Origin: an uncultured Collinsella sp. | GTDB taxonomy: Bacteria > Actinomycetota > Coriobacteriia > Coriobacteriales > Coriobacteriaceae | DNA: 64,000 nucleotides | Assembly (NCBI GenBank): GCA_902464035.1 | Contig: CABQHT010000001.1 | Location: 1 to 64,000 of the forward strand | Reading direction: 5' to 3' | In this document: positions 1 to 8,156 of the stretch, piece after piece | Position numbering within the stretch: the stretch's first letter is position 1 | How the letters are laid out: each line of letters opens with the position of its first letter | Notes under the pieces: generated by a model | Databases searched by the model: none | Seen by the model: only the letters and a program-made list of their open reading frames with translations | Told to the model about the DNA's origin: nothing | Made by a program: the position numbers and the translations under genes

Positions 1-2
1 AG

Positions 3-1079
3 GCGCTCGAGGACGGCACCGCCTACACCTACCTGGTGGACGCCCACTGGTCGCTGGAGCTGAAGAGGACCTACACCTTCGTGAACCTCGCCGACCCCGA
101 GCTCGCCATCGAGTGGCCGATCCCGCTCGATGAGGCCACCGTATCCGAGGCCGACCTCAACCACCCGATGCTCAAGGACGTCGTCCCGATGGCGCCCAGG
201 CGCACCCTCGTCACCGGCTGCAACGGCCAGCTGGGCCGCGCGGTGCGCAAGCTCGCCGAGGAGCGCGGCGTGGCCAAGGACTTCGACTTCTGCGACATCG
301 ACACCTTCGACATGTCCGACCCGGACGCCTATTCGCAGTACGACTGGTCGCTCTACGGCACCGTGATCAACTGCGGCGCCTACACGGCCGTGGACAGGGC
401 CGAGACCCCCGAGGGCCGCGTGACCGCCTGGAAGGCCAACGCGACGGGGCCGGCGCTTCTCGCCCGCACCTGCGCCGGGCACGGCATCACCCTGGTCCAC
501 GTGTCCTCCGACTACGTCTTCGACGGCACGGCCGAGGTCCATGACGAGGACGAGCCCTTCAGCCCGCTGTCCGTCTACGGCCAGACCAAGGCAGCCGGCG
601 ACATCGCCGTGGCAGGGTGCCCCCGCCACTACATCATGCGCAGCTCCTGGGTCATCGGCGAGGGGCACAACTTCGTGAAGACCATGAAGGGGCTGTCCGA
701 CCGCGTCGCCGACCCCGAGGACGGGCTCGAGCGGGTCACCGTCGTGGACGACCAGCTGGGACGCCTGACCTTCACGCGCGACATGGCCGAGGCCATCTTC
801 CACGTGCTGGACGCGAAAGCGCCCTACGGCACCTACGACTGCACCGGCAGCGGCCGCGTCGCCTCCTGGGCCGAAATCGCGCGTGAGGTCTTCGAGGCCG
901 CCAACGGCAACGGCGGCAAGGTGGTCCCGGTCTCCACGGCCGACTACTACGCCAGCGCCGCCGGCCCCATCGCACCGCGCCCGGTCCACTCCGCGCTCGA
1001 CCTGTCCAGGCTCGAGTCGGTCGGGTTCCACATGCCCGACTGGGAGGAAGAGCTGGGGGAGTACCTCAAGACGCTCTAG
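3..1079 (+). CDS. rfbD: Fused dTDP-4-dehydrorhamnose 3,5-epimerase / 4-reductase (RfbC-RfbD), 5' end outside window
   Basis: The frame is open to the left edge, so the gene starts upstream. The first ~55 visible residues look like the C-terminal end of an RfbC epimerase (YLVDAHWSLE, then a proline-rich tail). An RfbD-type Rossmann reductase follows: VTGCNGQLGRAV is the NAD(P)-binding loop and VYGQTK holds the Tyr-x-x-x-Lys catalytic pair. Together these make dTDP-L-rhamnose for cell-wall polysaccharide, which fits the glycosyltransferase and exporter next door. Third codon positions are almost all G or C and AGG arginine codons occur, unlike the genes that follow, which suggests a different origin. 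The fusion is inferred from the visible part only. Confidence 0.85.
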   Translation, partial: ALEDGTAYTYLVDAHWSLELKRTYTFVNLADPELAIEWPIPLDEATVSEADLNHPMLKDVVPMAPRRTLVTGCNGQLGRAVRKLAEERGVAKDFDFCDIDTFDMSDPDAYSQYDWSLYGTVINCGAYTAVDRAETPEGRVTAWKANATGPALLARTCAGHGITLVHVSSDYVFDGTAEVHDEDEPFSPLSVYGQTKAAGDIAVAGCPRHYIMRSSWVIGEGHNFVKTMKGLSDRVADPEDGLERVTVVDDQLGRLTFTRDMAEAIFHVLDAKAPYGTYDCTGSGRVASWAEIAREVFEAANGNGGKVVPVSTADYYASAAGPIAPRPVHSALDLSRLESVGFHMPDWEEELGEYLKTL

Positions 1080-1101
1080 CCGCTATCAACTTTTCGAGAG
1101 T

Positions 1102-1131
1102 AAAAGCCGCCGTTCTTTAACGGCGGCTTTT
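1102..1131. terminator. Bidirectional intrinsic terminator
   Basis: A 13-bp perfect inverted repeat (AAAAGCCGCCGTT and its complement) encloses a 4-nt loop, with A-rich and T-rich flanks. It lies between the convergent rhamnose gene and glycosyltransferase gene and can serve both. Confidence 0.85.
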
Positions 1132-1184
1132 CTTGTTGATGGCTATCTGCGCAGTGGTGCCAATAGTATTTTGCGGAAGATCTT

Positions 1185-2153
1185 TCACTCGCTTGGCGTG
1201 GTGGCGGACCTGCCGGGCTGGTCGTCGTAGGCGTATTTGCTGTACACGTTGACCTCCCACTGCTTTTTTTCGACCTTTGCCACGGAATCCAGGATGAATC
1301 CGGTCGCAAGGCTCAGACCGCACAGGAACATAAACGAGGCGGCGAGTATGGCGGTGGGGAAGCGCGGGACGAGGCCGGTCTGAAAGTACTCAACAAAGAT
1401 AGGAATGCCCAAAGCCAGGCCGATAATCGCGAATAGAAGCGCAACCAGGCTAAAGAACTTCAGCGGGCGGTAGTCCTTGAACAGCGTACCGATCATCGCA
1501 ACGACTTTAATGCCGTCGCTCACGGTATTGAGCTTGGACTCGGAACCCTCGGGACGATCGCGGTACTCGATGGGCACATCTTTGATGCGCCAGCGGTGGT
1601 CGACGGCGTGGATCGAGAGCTCGGTTTCGATTTGGAAGCCCTCGGAAAGCACAGGGAAGGTTTTAACGAACGGGCGGCTCATGGCGCGGTAGCCGGTCAT
1701 GACGTCATCGAAGCTGTAGCCATAGATCCAGTTGATCATGGCGCGGACCAGATTGTTGCCAAAGCCGTGGAAGGCACGCTTGTTTTCCTCGGCGTAGGTG
1801 CCGTTGGAAAGGCGGTCGCCTACGGTCATATCGGCCGTGCCGTTGAGGATAGGCTCGCAGAGGGCTTTGGCCGCCTCGGCGGGGTAGGTGTCGTCTCCGT
1901 CGACCATCAGGTAGCAATCGGCGTCGATATCGCGAAACATCTGGCGGCAGACGTTGCCCTTTCCCTGACGGGGCTCAAAGCGAACCGTGGCGCCGTGCTC
2001 GGTGGCGATGCGTGAGGTATCGTCCGACGAGTTGTTGTCATAGACATAGACCGTCGCTTGCGGAAGCTCGCGGTGAAAGTCGTCGATGACTTTGCCGATC
2101 GTGAGCGCTTCGTTGTAGCAGGGGATGATGACGGCGATGGATTCAGAATTCAC
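1185..2153 (-). CDS. Membrane-anchored family 2 glycosyltransferase
   Basis: 322 residues starting at a GTG with GGAG seven bases upstream. The N-terminal GT-A domain has VIIPCYNEALTIG and the metal/nucleotide motif MVDGDDTYP; DVMTGYRAMSRPF is typical of dolichol/undecaprenyl-phosphate glycosyltransferases. Two hydrophobic segments near residues 235-290 anchor it in the membrane. Such enzymes charge a polyprenyl phosphate with a sugar or extend a lipid-linked glycan. It lies divergent from the Wzm/Wzt exporter, so a role in surface polysaccharide is likely. The sugar cannot be named from sequence. Confidence 0.85.
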   Translation of the reverse strand: MNSESIAVIIPCYNEALTIGKVIDDFHRELPQATVYVYDNNSSDDTSRIATEHGATVRFEPRQGKGNVCRQMFRDIDADCYLMVDGDDTYPAEAAKALCEPILNGTADMTVGDRLSNGTYAEENKRAFHGFGNNLVRAMINWIYGYSFDDVMTGYRAMSRPFVKTFPVLSEGFQIETELSIHAVDHRWRIKDVPIEYRDRPEGSESKLNTVSDGIKVVAMIGTLFKDYRPLKFFSLVALLFAIIGLALGIPIFVEYFQTGLVPRFPTAILAASFMFLCGLSLATGFILDSVAKVEKKQWEVNVYSKYAYDDQPGRSATTPSE

Positions 2154-2268
2154 TCAATGCTCCTTACACATTCAATCCTTGAAAGTATAGCCGTTTGGGC
2201 TTGGCATCCTTAGATGTGGGTTAGTTCTCCAGTTTTGTTGCGCGAATCGTTTGCAGGGCCGTCGGGTC

Positions 2269-2274
2269 TATACT
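2269..2274 (+). promoter_or_regulatory. Possible -10 box upstream of wzm
   Basis: TATACT lies 40 bp before the wzm start in the divergent intergenic region. No convincing -35 hexamer is visible at the usual spacing, so the assignment is tentative. Confidence 0.35.
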
Positions 2275-2313
2275 GTTCGTTTGTCAACGATTACGAGTAA
2301 AGGAGTTGCATCC

Positions 2314-3159
2314 GTGTCGGATCAGACAAAGCAACAAGAAGCTCGCAGTCTGCCTGCGACGTTTGCTAAGAACGAATTTGAGAAGGACGCGTTTATCCTT
2401 CGTCAGCTGGTTACCAAGGATTTTAAGATCAAGTATCGCCGTAGCGTTCTGGGCGTCGCATGGTCGGTGCTCAACCCGCTTCTGATGATGATCGTCATGG
2501 CTATCGTGTTCTCGACGATTTTTGCCCAGGGCCGCAATGGCTCGATTACGCCCGAGATGTACCCGCTGTACTTGATCGTGGGTAACGTTACCTTTGCCGT
2601 CATGTCCGAGTCTACGAACCAGGCCCTGACGTCGATCGTGGGTGCTGCCCCGCTGCTCAAGAAGGTTAAGGTGCACCGTTGGGTCTTCCCAGTACAGAAG
2701 GTGCTCTTCTCGCTGGTTAACTTTGCCTTCTCGCTGGTCGCCGTTGCCATCGTTATGCTGTGGTTCCATGTTATGCCTTCTTGGCACCTGATTCTGCTGC
2801 CGGTCTGCCTGCTGCTGCTTATGTGCTTCTGCATGGGCCTGGGTATGATGCTCTCGGCCCTCACGGTCTTTTTCCGCGACGTTATGCATCTGTGGAGTGT
2901 TGTCATCACGGCTTGGACCTATATCACGCCTATTTTCTGGACGACCGACTTTGTTGCTCAGATGCCGCATATCGTTCGGATCTTGGTGTATGCGAACCCC
3001 ATGTACAACTACCTGCAGTTTATGCGTGATATCTTCCTGTTCCAGACTACGCCCTCGCTTTTGACGTTTGGTATGTGCGTCGCTTGGGCGGTCCTTGCGC
3101 TTGTTATTGGCTACACCGTGTTCCATAAGTCCGAGCGTAAGTTCATCCTCTACATCTAA
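2314..3159 (+). CDS. wzm: ABC-2 type polysaccharide exporter permease (Wzm/TagG family)
   Basis: 281 residues from a GTG preceded by AGGAG at the proper distance; an upstream in-frame start at 2251 lacks a ribosome site and is rejected. The protein has a cytoplasmic N-terminus, the ABC-2 family signature around KDFKIKYRRSVLGVAW and about six membrane helices. It should form the membrane channel that flips a completed lipid-linked glycan outward. The ATPase follows after 12 bp, so the two are co-transcribed. TagG (teichoic acid) and Wzm (O-antigen-like glycan) cannot be told apart by sequence; the rhamnose enzyme nearby favours a rhamnose-containing polymer. Confidence 0.88.
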   Translation: MSDQTKQQEARSLPATFAKNEFEKDAFILRQLVTKDFKIKYRRSVLGVAWSVLNPLLMMIVMAIVFSTIFAQGRNGSITPEMYPLYLIVGNVTFAVMSESTNQALTSIVGAAPLLKKVKVHRWVFPVQKVLFSLVNFAFSLVAVAIVMLWFHVMPSWHLILLPVCLLLLMCFCMGLGMMLSALTVFFRDVMHLWSVVITAWTYITPIFWTTDFVAQMPHIVRILVYANPMYNYLQFMRDIFLFQTTPSLLTFGMCVAWAVLALVIGYTVFHKSERKFILYI

Positions 3160-3171
3160 AGGAGTGCTGTG

Positions 3172-3939
3172 ATGACTGAATCTGTTGTTGATTACAGCGA
3201 GCAGCCTCTGGCTGTCGAGGTCGACGACGTCACCATGATCTTTAATATGGCGTCCGAGTCGCTGACCAATCTCAAGGAGTACTTCATCAAGCTCGCCAAG
3301 CACGAGCTGTTCTTTGAGGAGTTTAGGGCGCTTAAGCACATCTCGTTCGATATTCATCGCGGCGAGGTCGTGGGTCTGGTTGGCACCAATGGCTCCGGCA
3401 AGTCTACGATGCTCAAAATTATCGCCGGCGTGCTGGAGCCCAGCGAGGGCAGCGTTAAGGTGCATGGCAACATCGCGCCCCTGATTGAGCTTGGCGCTGG
3501 CTTTGACCCCGAGCTGACGGCGCGCGAGAACATTTATCTGAACGGTGCGCTGCTTGGCTATACCAAGGAGTTCATCGATGCCAATTTTGATGGCATTATC
3601 GAGTTCGCCGAGCTGCAGAACTTTGTCGACATGCCGCTCAAGAACTTCTCCTCGGGCATGGTTGCACGTATCGCCTTTGCAATCGCTACGATTACTGAGC
3701 CGGATATTCTGATCGTTGACGAGACGCTGTCCGTGGGCGACGTGTTCTTCCAGCAAAAGTGTGAGGCCCGTATTCAGCACTTTATCCAGAGCGGCGACGT
3801 GACGGTTCTGTTCGTTTCGCACTCCATGGAGCAGGTTGAGCGCATCTGCCAGCGTGCAGTTTGGATTGAGAAGGGTGACCTTCGCATGGACGGCCCGGTC
3901 GATGAGGTCTGCAAGGCGTACCGCGAGCAGTTCAACTAG
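3172..3939 (+). CDS. wzt: ABC polysaccharide exporter ATP-binding protein (Wzt/TagH family)
   Basis: 255 residues. ATG at 3172 sits 7 nt after GGAG and is preferred to the GTG at 3169. Walker A is GTNGSGKST (residues 71-79), the signature is NFSSGM and Walker B is DILIVDET. The N-terminal extension before the ATPase core, with LKEYFIKLAKHELFFEEF, is typical of the Wzt/TagH subgroup. There is no C-terminal carbohydrate-binding domain, so the exporter probably does not recognise a modified glycan end as the long Wzt proteins do. Partner of the preceding permease. Confidence 0.9.
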   Translation: MTESVVDYSEQPLAVEVDDVTMIFNMASESLTNLKEYFIKLAKHELFFEEFRALKHISFDIHRGEVVGLVGTNGSGKSTMLKIIAGVLEPSEGSVKVHGNIAPLIELGAGFDPELTARENIYLNGALLGYTKEFIDANFDGIIEFAELQNFVDMPLKNFSSGMVARIAFAIATITEPDILIVDETLSVGDVFFQQKCEARIQHFIQSGDVTVLFVSHSMEQVERICQRAVWIEKGDLRMDGPVDEVCKAYREQFN

Positions 3940-3993
3940 GTTATAATTACTTGCGCCTGACAGGTTTGCGCTTGCTTGGGCGTGCGGTTATTT

Positions 3994-4070
3994 GCTCCAT
4001 TAGCTCAGTTGGATAGAGCAGGGGACTTCTAATCCCAAGGTCGACGGTTCGAATCCGCCATGGAGCACCA
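3994..4070 (+). tRNA. tRNA-Arg (anticodon UCU)
   Basis: 77 nt including encoded CCA. The acceptor stem GCTCCAT/ATGGAGC is perfect, the D arm is GCTC/GAGC, and the anticodon loop CTTCTAA gives UCU, which reads AGA. The T loop is TTCGAAT; its stem has one A-C mismatch. A terminator follows directly. Confidence 0.95.
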
Positions 4071-4080
4071 TCGTTTATTA

Positions 4081-4113
4081 AGCCCGGACCGCTTGGTGGT
4101 CTGGGCTTTTTTC
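4081..4113 (+). terminator. Intrinsic terminator after tRNA-Arg(UCU)
   Basis: A 10-bp stem (AGCCCGGACC with GGTCTGGGCT, one G-U pair) and a 7-nt loop are followed by a run of T. Confidence 0.85.
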
Positions 4114-4145
4114 ATCTTGTGTGCTGCGGTTTTGAAGGGTTTGCA

Positions 4146-5132
4146 ATGGGAAGCAAAAGGCTCGACTGGATCGATATTGCAAAGGGAATTGCAATTATTC
4201 TGGTCATTGTGGGGCACACCGTCCCAAATCCCTCTCCCTTGCGGCACGCGATCTTCTCGTTTCATATGCCGGTGTTCTTTATTCTTGCCGGGTATACGTT
4301 TAGGCCGAAGCCGTGGCGCGAGCTGCTGAGTGGTTCGGTGTCGCGCCTGCTGGTGCCGTATGTGGTTCTTGCACTGGCGTGGCAGGTGCCGACGTTCTTG
4401 ATGAGCGGCGCTCCTTTGACGAGCGGTACGCTGGTTGCGGGGCTTAAGACGCTTGTGTTTGCCTCGGGCGTTGATGTGCCTGGGCTTGGCGTTACCGCCG
4501 TTGGCATGGCATGGTTTTTGGCGGCGCTGTTTACGTCGCGCCTGTTGTTTAATGTGCTCGTGCGGCTGTTTGATCGCCGCGGAATTGGGGTTGTTTGGCG
4601 GGGCGTTGTCTGTGCCGCGATTGCCTTTTGCGGATTGAGCGTGTCTCGATTAATGGGTGTTTACCTGCCGCTCGATTTGGATCTGAGCTGCTATATTTTG
4701 CTGCTGATGTGGGTTGGCTATACGGCGCGCCAAAGGGGGCTGGAGCCGAGCGTGAACAAGCCCCTGCTGTTTATTGGAGCCGGTGCCGCTTGGCTTGTCC
4801 TTGCCGCGCTGAGTGGGCTTGAGCTTTCGAGCCGCCGCGTGGATGGGTTTGTGGTTGCGACAGTTGCCGCTCTTGCCGGCAGCTACTGCGTGTGCTGGGT
4901 TTCCATGGCGCTGGAGAAGTTGAAAGACGTGCCGGTTTTGGGGTCCTTTGAACAAGCTCTCGTGTTCTGCGGACAGGCCAGTCTTGCCATCTTTGCAATC
5001 CACGCGGTCGATTGGTTTATCCCCTGGCAGACCATGCCGCTGCTTATGACGCTGCCGGTGTTATGGCTCTTCGCATCAATCGTGCGCTGCGCCTGTGATA
5101 TCGGCCTAGCATACGTGATCAAAAAGGCGTAA
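4146..5132 (+). CDS. Acyltransferase family 3 membrane protein
   Basis: 328 residues from ATG 4146; the earlier GTG at 4119 would add residues without homology character. It begins KRLDWIDIAKGIAIILVIVGHT and has HMPVFFILAGYTF, both standard for acyltransferase family 3, with roughly ten hydrophobic helices throughout. Family members O-acetylate surface glycans or peptidoglycan using cytoplasmic acyl donors. Its place next to the polysaccharide exporter suggests glycan acetylation, but the acceptor is unknown. It has its own terminator and seems to be a single-gene unit between the tRNA and the aro operon. Confidence 0.85.
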   Translation: MGSKRLDWIDIAKGIAIILVIVGHTVPNPSPLRHAIFSFHMPVFFILAGYTFRPKPWRELLSGSVSRLLVPYVVLALAWQVPTFLMSGAPLTSGTLVAGLKTLVFASGVDVPGLGVTAVGMAWFLAALFTSRLLFNVLVRLFDRRGIGVVWRGVVCAAIAFCGLSVSRLMGVYLPLDLDLSCYILLLMWVGYTARQRGLEPSVNKPLLFIGAGAAWLVLAALSGLELSSRRVDGFVVATVAALAGSYCVCWVSMALEKLKDVPVLGSFEQALVFCGQASLAIFAIHAVDWFIPWQTMPLLMTLPVLWLFASIVRCACDIGLAYVIKKA

Positions 5133-5138
5133 CAAAAG

Positions 5139-5166
5139 CGGGGGCGACCAACTTGATCGTCCCCGC
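5139..5166. terminator. Bidirectional intrinsic terminator between acyltransferase and aroQ
   Basis: GCGGGGGCGA pairs with TCGTCCCCGC (one G-U) around an 8-nt loop. It lies between convergent genes and closes both the acyltransferase and the aro operon. Confidence 0.75.
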
Positions 5167-5193
5167 TGTTAGTTATTCAGTAGTGTTGCGGTC

Positions 5194-5631
5194 TTACTTT
5201 TCGAGATGCTCTTTCAGCAGCTCCAACGCATGGACGTAGCCCTGGAGGCCTTCGCCGGTGATGGTGGCAAAGCAGGCCAGGCGGGCGTAGCTTACCTGGC
5301 GGAAGTCCTCGCGGGTCTCTACGGCGCTGATGTGTACCTCGACGGCAGGGATGGCGACGGCCTTGAGGGCGTCGAGGATCGCCACGCTCGTATGCGTGTA
5401 AGCTGCCGGGTTGATGACGATGCCGTCGACCTTGCCGTAGGCCTCCTGGATCTTGTCGACGATGCTGCCCTCGTGGTTGGACTGGAAAACCTCGACCTCG
5501 TCGAAGCCCTGCGCGGCGCCCGCCTCCTGGCAGATCTGGACCAGGCGGTCGTAGTTGTCGCTGCCGTAGATACCCGGCTCGCGAATGCCGAGCATGTTGA
5601 GGTTGGGGCCGTTGATGACGAGTGCTTTCAT
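5194..5631 (-). CDS. aroQ: 3-dehydroquinate dehydratase, type II
   Basis: 145 residues, the usual length for the small dodecameric type II enzyme that converts 3-dehydroquinate to 3-dehydroshikimate. Family motifs are GPNLNMLGIREPGIYG (catalytic Arg and Tyr), INPAAYTHTS (active-site Asn) and EVHIS (catalytic His). The second His-Ala-Arg-Glu segment of many homologues reads ETRED here. Start ATG 5631 has AAGGAAG upstream. It is the last gene of the aro operon and is separated from aroE/K by a strong hairpin (5674-5714) that may lower its expression. Confidence 0.95.
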   Translation of the reverse strand: MKALVINGPNLNMLGIREPGIYGSDNYDRLVQICQEAGAAQGFDEVEVFQSNHEGSIVDKIQEAYGKVDGIVINPAAYTHTSVAILDALKAVAIPAVEVHISAVETREDFRQVSYARLACFATITGEGLQGYVHALELLKEHLEK

Positions 5632-5673
5632 GGTTGCTTCCTTTGCGGTTGGGCGGGCGGCGCGGTGGAGCGG

Positions 5674-5714
5674 AAAACCACCGCAAAGGTGCCTGTCCCC
5701 TTTGTGGTGGTTTT
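5674..5714 (-). repeat. 16-bp inverted repeat between aroE/K and aroQ
   Basis: AAAACCACC-GCAAAGG pairs with CCTTTG-TGGTGGTTTT over 16 bp with one G-U and a 9-nt loop. In the minus (operon) direction the loop region reads GGGGACAGG and the stem ends in TTTT. It could be a weak terminator or RNA stability element inside the operon, or a dispersed palindromic repeat. Confidence 0.7.
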
Positions 5715-5716
5715 GA

Positions 5717-6967
5717 TTAGAGAGCGGATGGGAGGGTGTCGAGGAGGGCTTGGGCGGTGTTGGCGGCGCAGTCGCGTGAGTCGATGATGTAGTCGGCCCA
5801 GGCGCGGTAGCGCGGCATGCGCTGCTCGGCCAGCTTGTCGATGCCATCGCGGGCGGTGATGGGGCGACCCTTGTGGGCGAGTTCGTCGAGCTTACGGTTG
5901 AGCATCACGATCTGGCCGTTCTGGTGCAGTAGCGGGTAGTTCTCGTCGCGCGTGACCACGCCGCCGCCCGTGGAAAGCACCAGGCCGCTGCGCTTGGAGA
6001 TGCCGGTCAGCGCCGCCGTCTCCTGCTCGCGGAAGGCCGCCTCGCCGCGCTCGACGATAAAGTCGGCGCAGGGCATGCCCAGGCGCTCCTCGAGGGCGCG
6101 GTCCAGGTCGATGTGCTCTCGCCCCGTGAGCAGGGCAATCTGCTCGCCCACACGGGTCTTGCCCGAGCCCGGCATGCCGATCAGCGCGATGTTCTGCTCG
6201 CGGCGTGACAGGCGCTCCGTTACGTCCAGAATGCGCTCGCGCGGAGTGACCTGGCCGGTGTAGCGCTCAACGGCTTGCGCCGCCTGGGCCACGAGCATGA
6301 GCAGACCGCCGATGTAGGGGATGCCGCGGCGCTCGGCCTCGAGCATGAGTCCCGTGCGAGCGGGGTTGTAGACAATGTCGATGACGCCCTCGAGCGCATC
6401 GAGCCCCTCGAGCGTACAAGGCGCGTCGGGGCAATGGGGGAACATGCCGGCGGGCGTGCAGTTGACGAGCAGGGCGGCATCGGACTGCTGCGCGATGTTG
6501 TCGTAGTTGACTTCGCTCGTACGGCCGACCGGCACGACGATGGCGCCCAGGTCGCCGAGCACCATGCTGGCAGTGGTGCCGGCGCCACCGGTGGCACCGA
6601 GCACGAGGGCCTTCTTGCCGGCAACCTGGGCGCCCAGCTCTTCAACCAAGCACTGGAAACCGAAGTAGTCGGTGTTGTCGCCGCGCAGGCGGCCGTCGGG
6701 CAGGCGCGTGATGGTGTTGACGTTTCCCATGCGCTCGGCGAGTGGGCTCAGCTCGTCCAGGTAGTCCATGACGGCGCGCTTGTAGGGGATGGTCACGTTG
6801 GTGCCCTCCCATTCGTCGCCTGTCATAAAGGCCTCAAGATCCTCGGGCTCGCGCTCAAATCGTACGTACTCGAGCCCCGCGAGCTCCTTGTAGATGGTCG
6901 GGGTGTAGCTGTGGCCCAGCACGCGGCCCAGCACGCCGTAGGGGCGGGTTGCGGCGGTATCGGTCAT
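5717..6967 (-). CDS. aroE: Bifunctional shikimate dehydrogenase / shikimate kinase fusion (AroE-AroK)
   Basis: 416 residues hold two consecutive pathway enzymes. Residues 1-255 are AroE: NVTIPYK carries the catalytic Lys (63), DNTD the catalytic Asp (100) and GATGGAG the NADP loop. Residues ~258-416 are AroK: Walker A GMPGSGKT (264-271), DLDRALEERLG and the substrate loop STGGGVV. The protein should reduce 3-dehydroshikimate and then phosphorylate shikimate. Its ATG directly abuts the pheA stop, so translation is probably coupled. No frameshift is seen at the junction. Other bacteria usually carry these as separate genes. Confidence 0.93.
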   Translation of the reverse strand: MTDTAATRPYGVLGRVLGHSYTPTIYKELAGLEYVRFEREPEDLEAFMTGDEWEGTNVTIPYKRAVMDYLDELSPLAERMGNVNTITRLPDGRLRGDNTDYFGFQCLVEELGAQVAGKKALVLGATGGAGTTASMVLGDLGAIVVPVGRTSEVNYDNIAQQSDAALLVNCTPAGMFPHCPDAPCTLEGLDALEGVIDIVYNPARTGLMLEAERRGIPYIGGLLMLVAQAAQAVERYTGQVTPRERILDVTERLSRREQNIALIGMPGSGKTRVGEQIALLTGREHIDLDRALEERLGMPCADFIVERGEAAFREQETAALTGISKRSGLVLSTGGGVVTRDENYPLLHQNGQIVMLNRKLDELAHKGRPITARDGIDKLAEQRMPRYRAWADYIIDSRDCAANTAQALLDTLPSAL

Positions 6968-8113
6968 CTAGAGCACCTCCGTGTAGCTGCCAAAGTAGGT
7001 GAAGCTCTCGCACACGTCATCGATGGAGTCGAGCAAGTCGTCGAGGGCCTTGCTACCAAAGGGGCAGTCCAGGTCAAAGTAGAACATAAACTCAAAGTCA
7101 TGCCCGGGGATGGGACGGCTCTCGAGCTTGATGAGGTTGATATTGAGCGCGTAGAAACGCTCGAGTACGCGATAGAGCGCGCCCGGCTCGTTGGCCGTGG
7201 TAATCATAAGCGAGGTGCGGTTGGCACCGGGGTAGACGCGTGGCTCGCGGCTGATGACGACAAAGCGCGTGTAGTTGTTGTCCGAGTCCTGGATGTTGGG
7301 CTCCAGCACCTCCAGACCGTAGAGTGCGGCGCAGCTGCGCGATGCGATGGCGGCAACATCGGTGCGCTCGGAGCTGGCGACCATCTCGGCCGACATGGCG
7401 GTGTTGGGGTACTTGGTGGCGTGCAGGCCGTGCGCCTCGATAAAGCTAGCGCACTGCGCGATGGCCTGACCGTGGCTGTAGACCTCGCGTATGCCCGCGA
7501 GCTTGGTGCCGGGCTTGATGAGCAAGTTGTGGTCGATCTTGAGGCGCAGCGAGCGCACGATGTGGAAGTCGAACTGGGCGAGCAGGTCGTAGACGGCGTT
7601 GACTGAGCCGGCGGTGGAGTTCTCGATGGGCAGCACGCCAAACTCGCAGAAGCCGTCGCGCACGGCGCGCATAACGCCCTCGAAGGTCTCGAAAAACGCG
7701 ATGTCGGGCACGTCGAAGAGTTTGCACGCGGCGATTTGACTGTAAGCGCCCTCGACGCCCTGGCAGGCGACGGTGGCCGTTTGAGGGAAGGGCGTGTCGG
7801 AGGCTGCAGCCGTGGCATGGGCCTTTTGCGACACCGTGATGCCCTTGAGCTCGTTGATGTAGCGCTGCTGCTCGGCCTTGCTCATGCTCATGAGGAGACG
7901 GAACAGGGTGATGGTCTGCGCCTCGTAGCGCTCGGGGGCGCGGCTGGCGAGGTTGTTGAGCTTGGAGCGCTCACGGGCGGGGTCGAAGACGGCCTTGCCC
8001 ATCTCGATTTTTGACTTGGCGACCTCGGTGGCAATGTCCATGCGCTCGACAAAGCTGTTGAGGAGCGTGGTGTCGATGCCATCGATGGCCTGGCGGATGT
8101 CAGCAAGGTCCAT
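6968..8113 (-). CDS. pheA: Bifunctional chorismate mutase / prephenate dehydratase
   Basis: 381 residues from ATG 8113, which has AGGGG upstream; a farther in-frame TTG at 8200 overlaps aroC and is rejected. Residues 1-~90 (DLADIRQAIDGIDTTLL) form an AroQ-fold chorismate mutase. The dehydratase domain follows with GAYSQIAA, PIENSTAGSVN, SHGQAIAQC and NNYTRF. The ACT domain near the C-terminus has NEPGALYRVL and LESRP, the phenylalanine-binding motif. It converts chorismate to phenylpyruvate and is expected to be feedback-inhibited by phenylalanine. Confidence 0.94.
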   Translation of the reverse strand: MDLADIRQAIDGIDTTLLNSFVERMDIATEVAKSKIEMGKAVFDPARERSKLNNLASRAPERYEAQTITLFRLLMSMSKAEQQRYINELKGITVSQKAHATAAASDTPFPQTATVACQGVEGAYSQIAACKLFDVPDIAFFETFEGVMRAVRDGFCEFGVLPIENSTAGSVNAVYDLLAQFDFHIVRSLRLKIDHNLLIKPGTKLAGIREVYSHGQAIAQCASFIEAHGLHATKYPNTAMSAEMVASSERTDVAAIASRSCAALYGLEVLEPNIQDSDNNYTRFVVISREPRVYPGANRTSLMITTANEPGALYRVLERFYALNINLIKLESRPIPGHDFEFMFYFDLDCPFGSKALDDLLDSIDDVCESFTYFGSYTEVL

Positions 8114-8156
8114 GGAGACCCCTTTCACGTGTCGGGGGATGTTGAGGGGTGGGTAG

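Noticed and set aside
36..1079. A complete rfbD gene starting at GTG 36
   Set aside because: The frame stays open to the left edge and the first residues match the end of RfbC, so the true start is outside the window.
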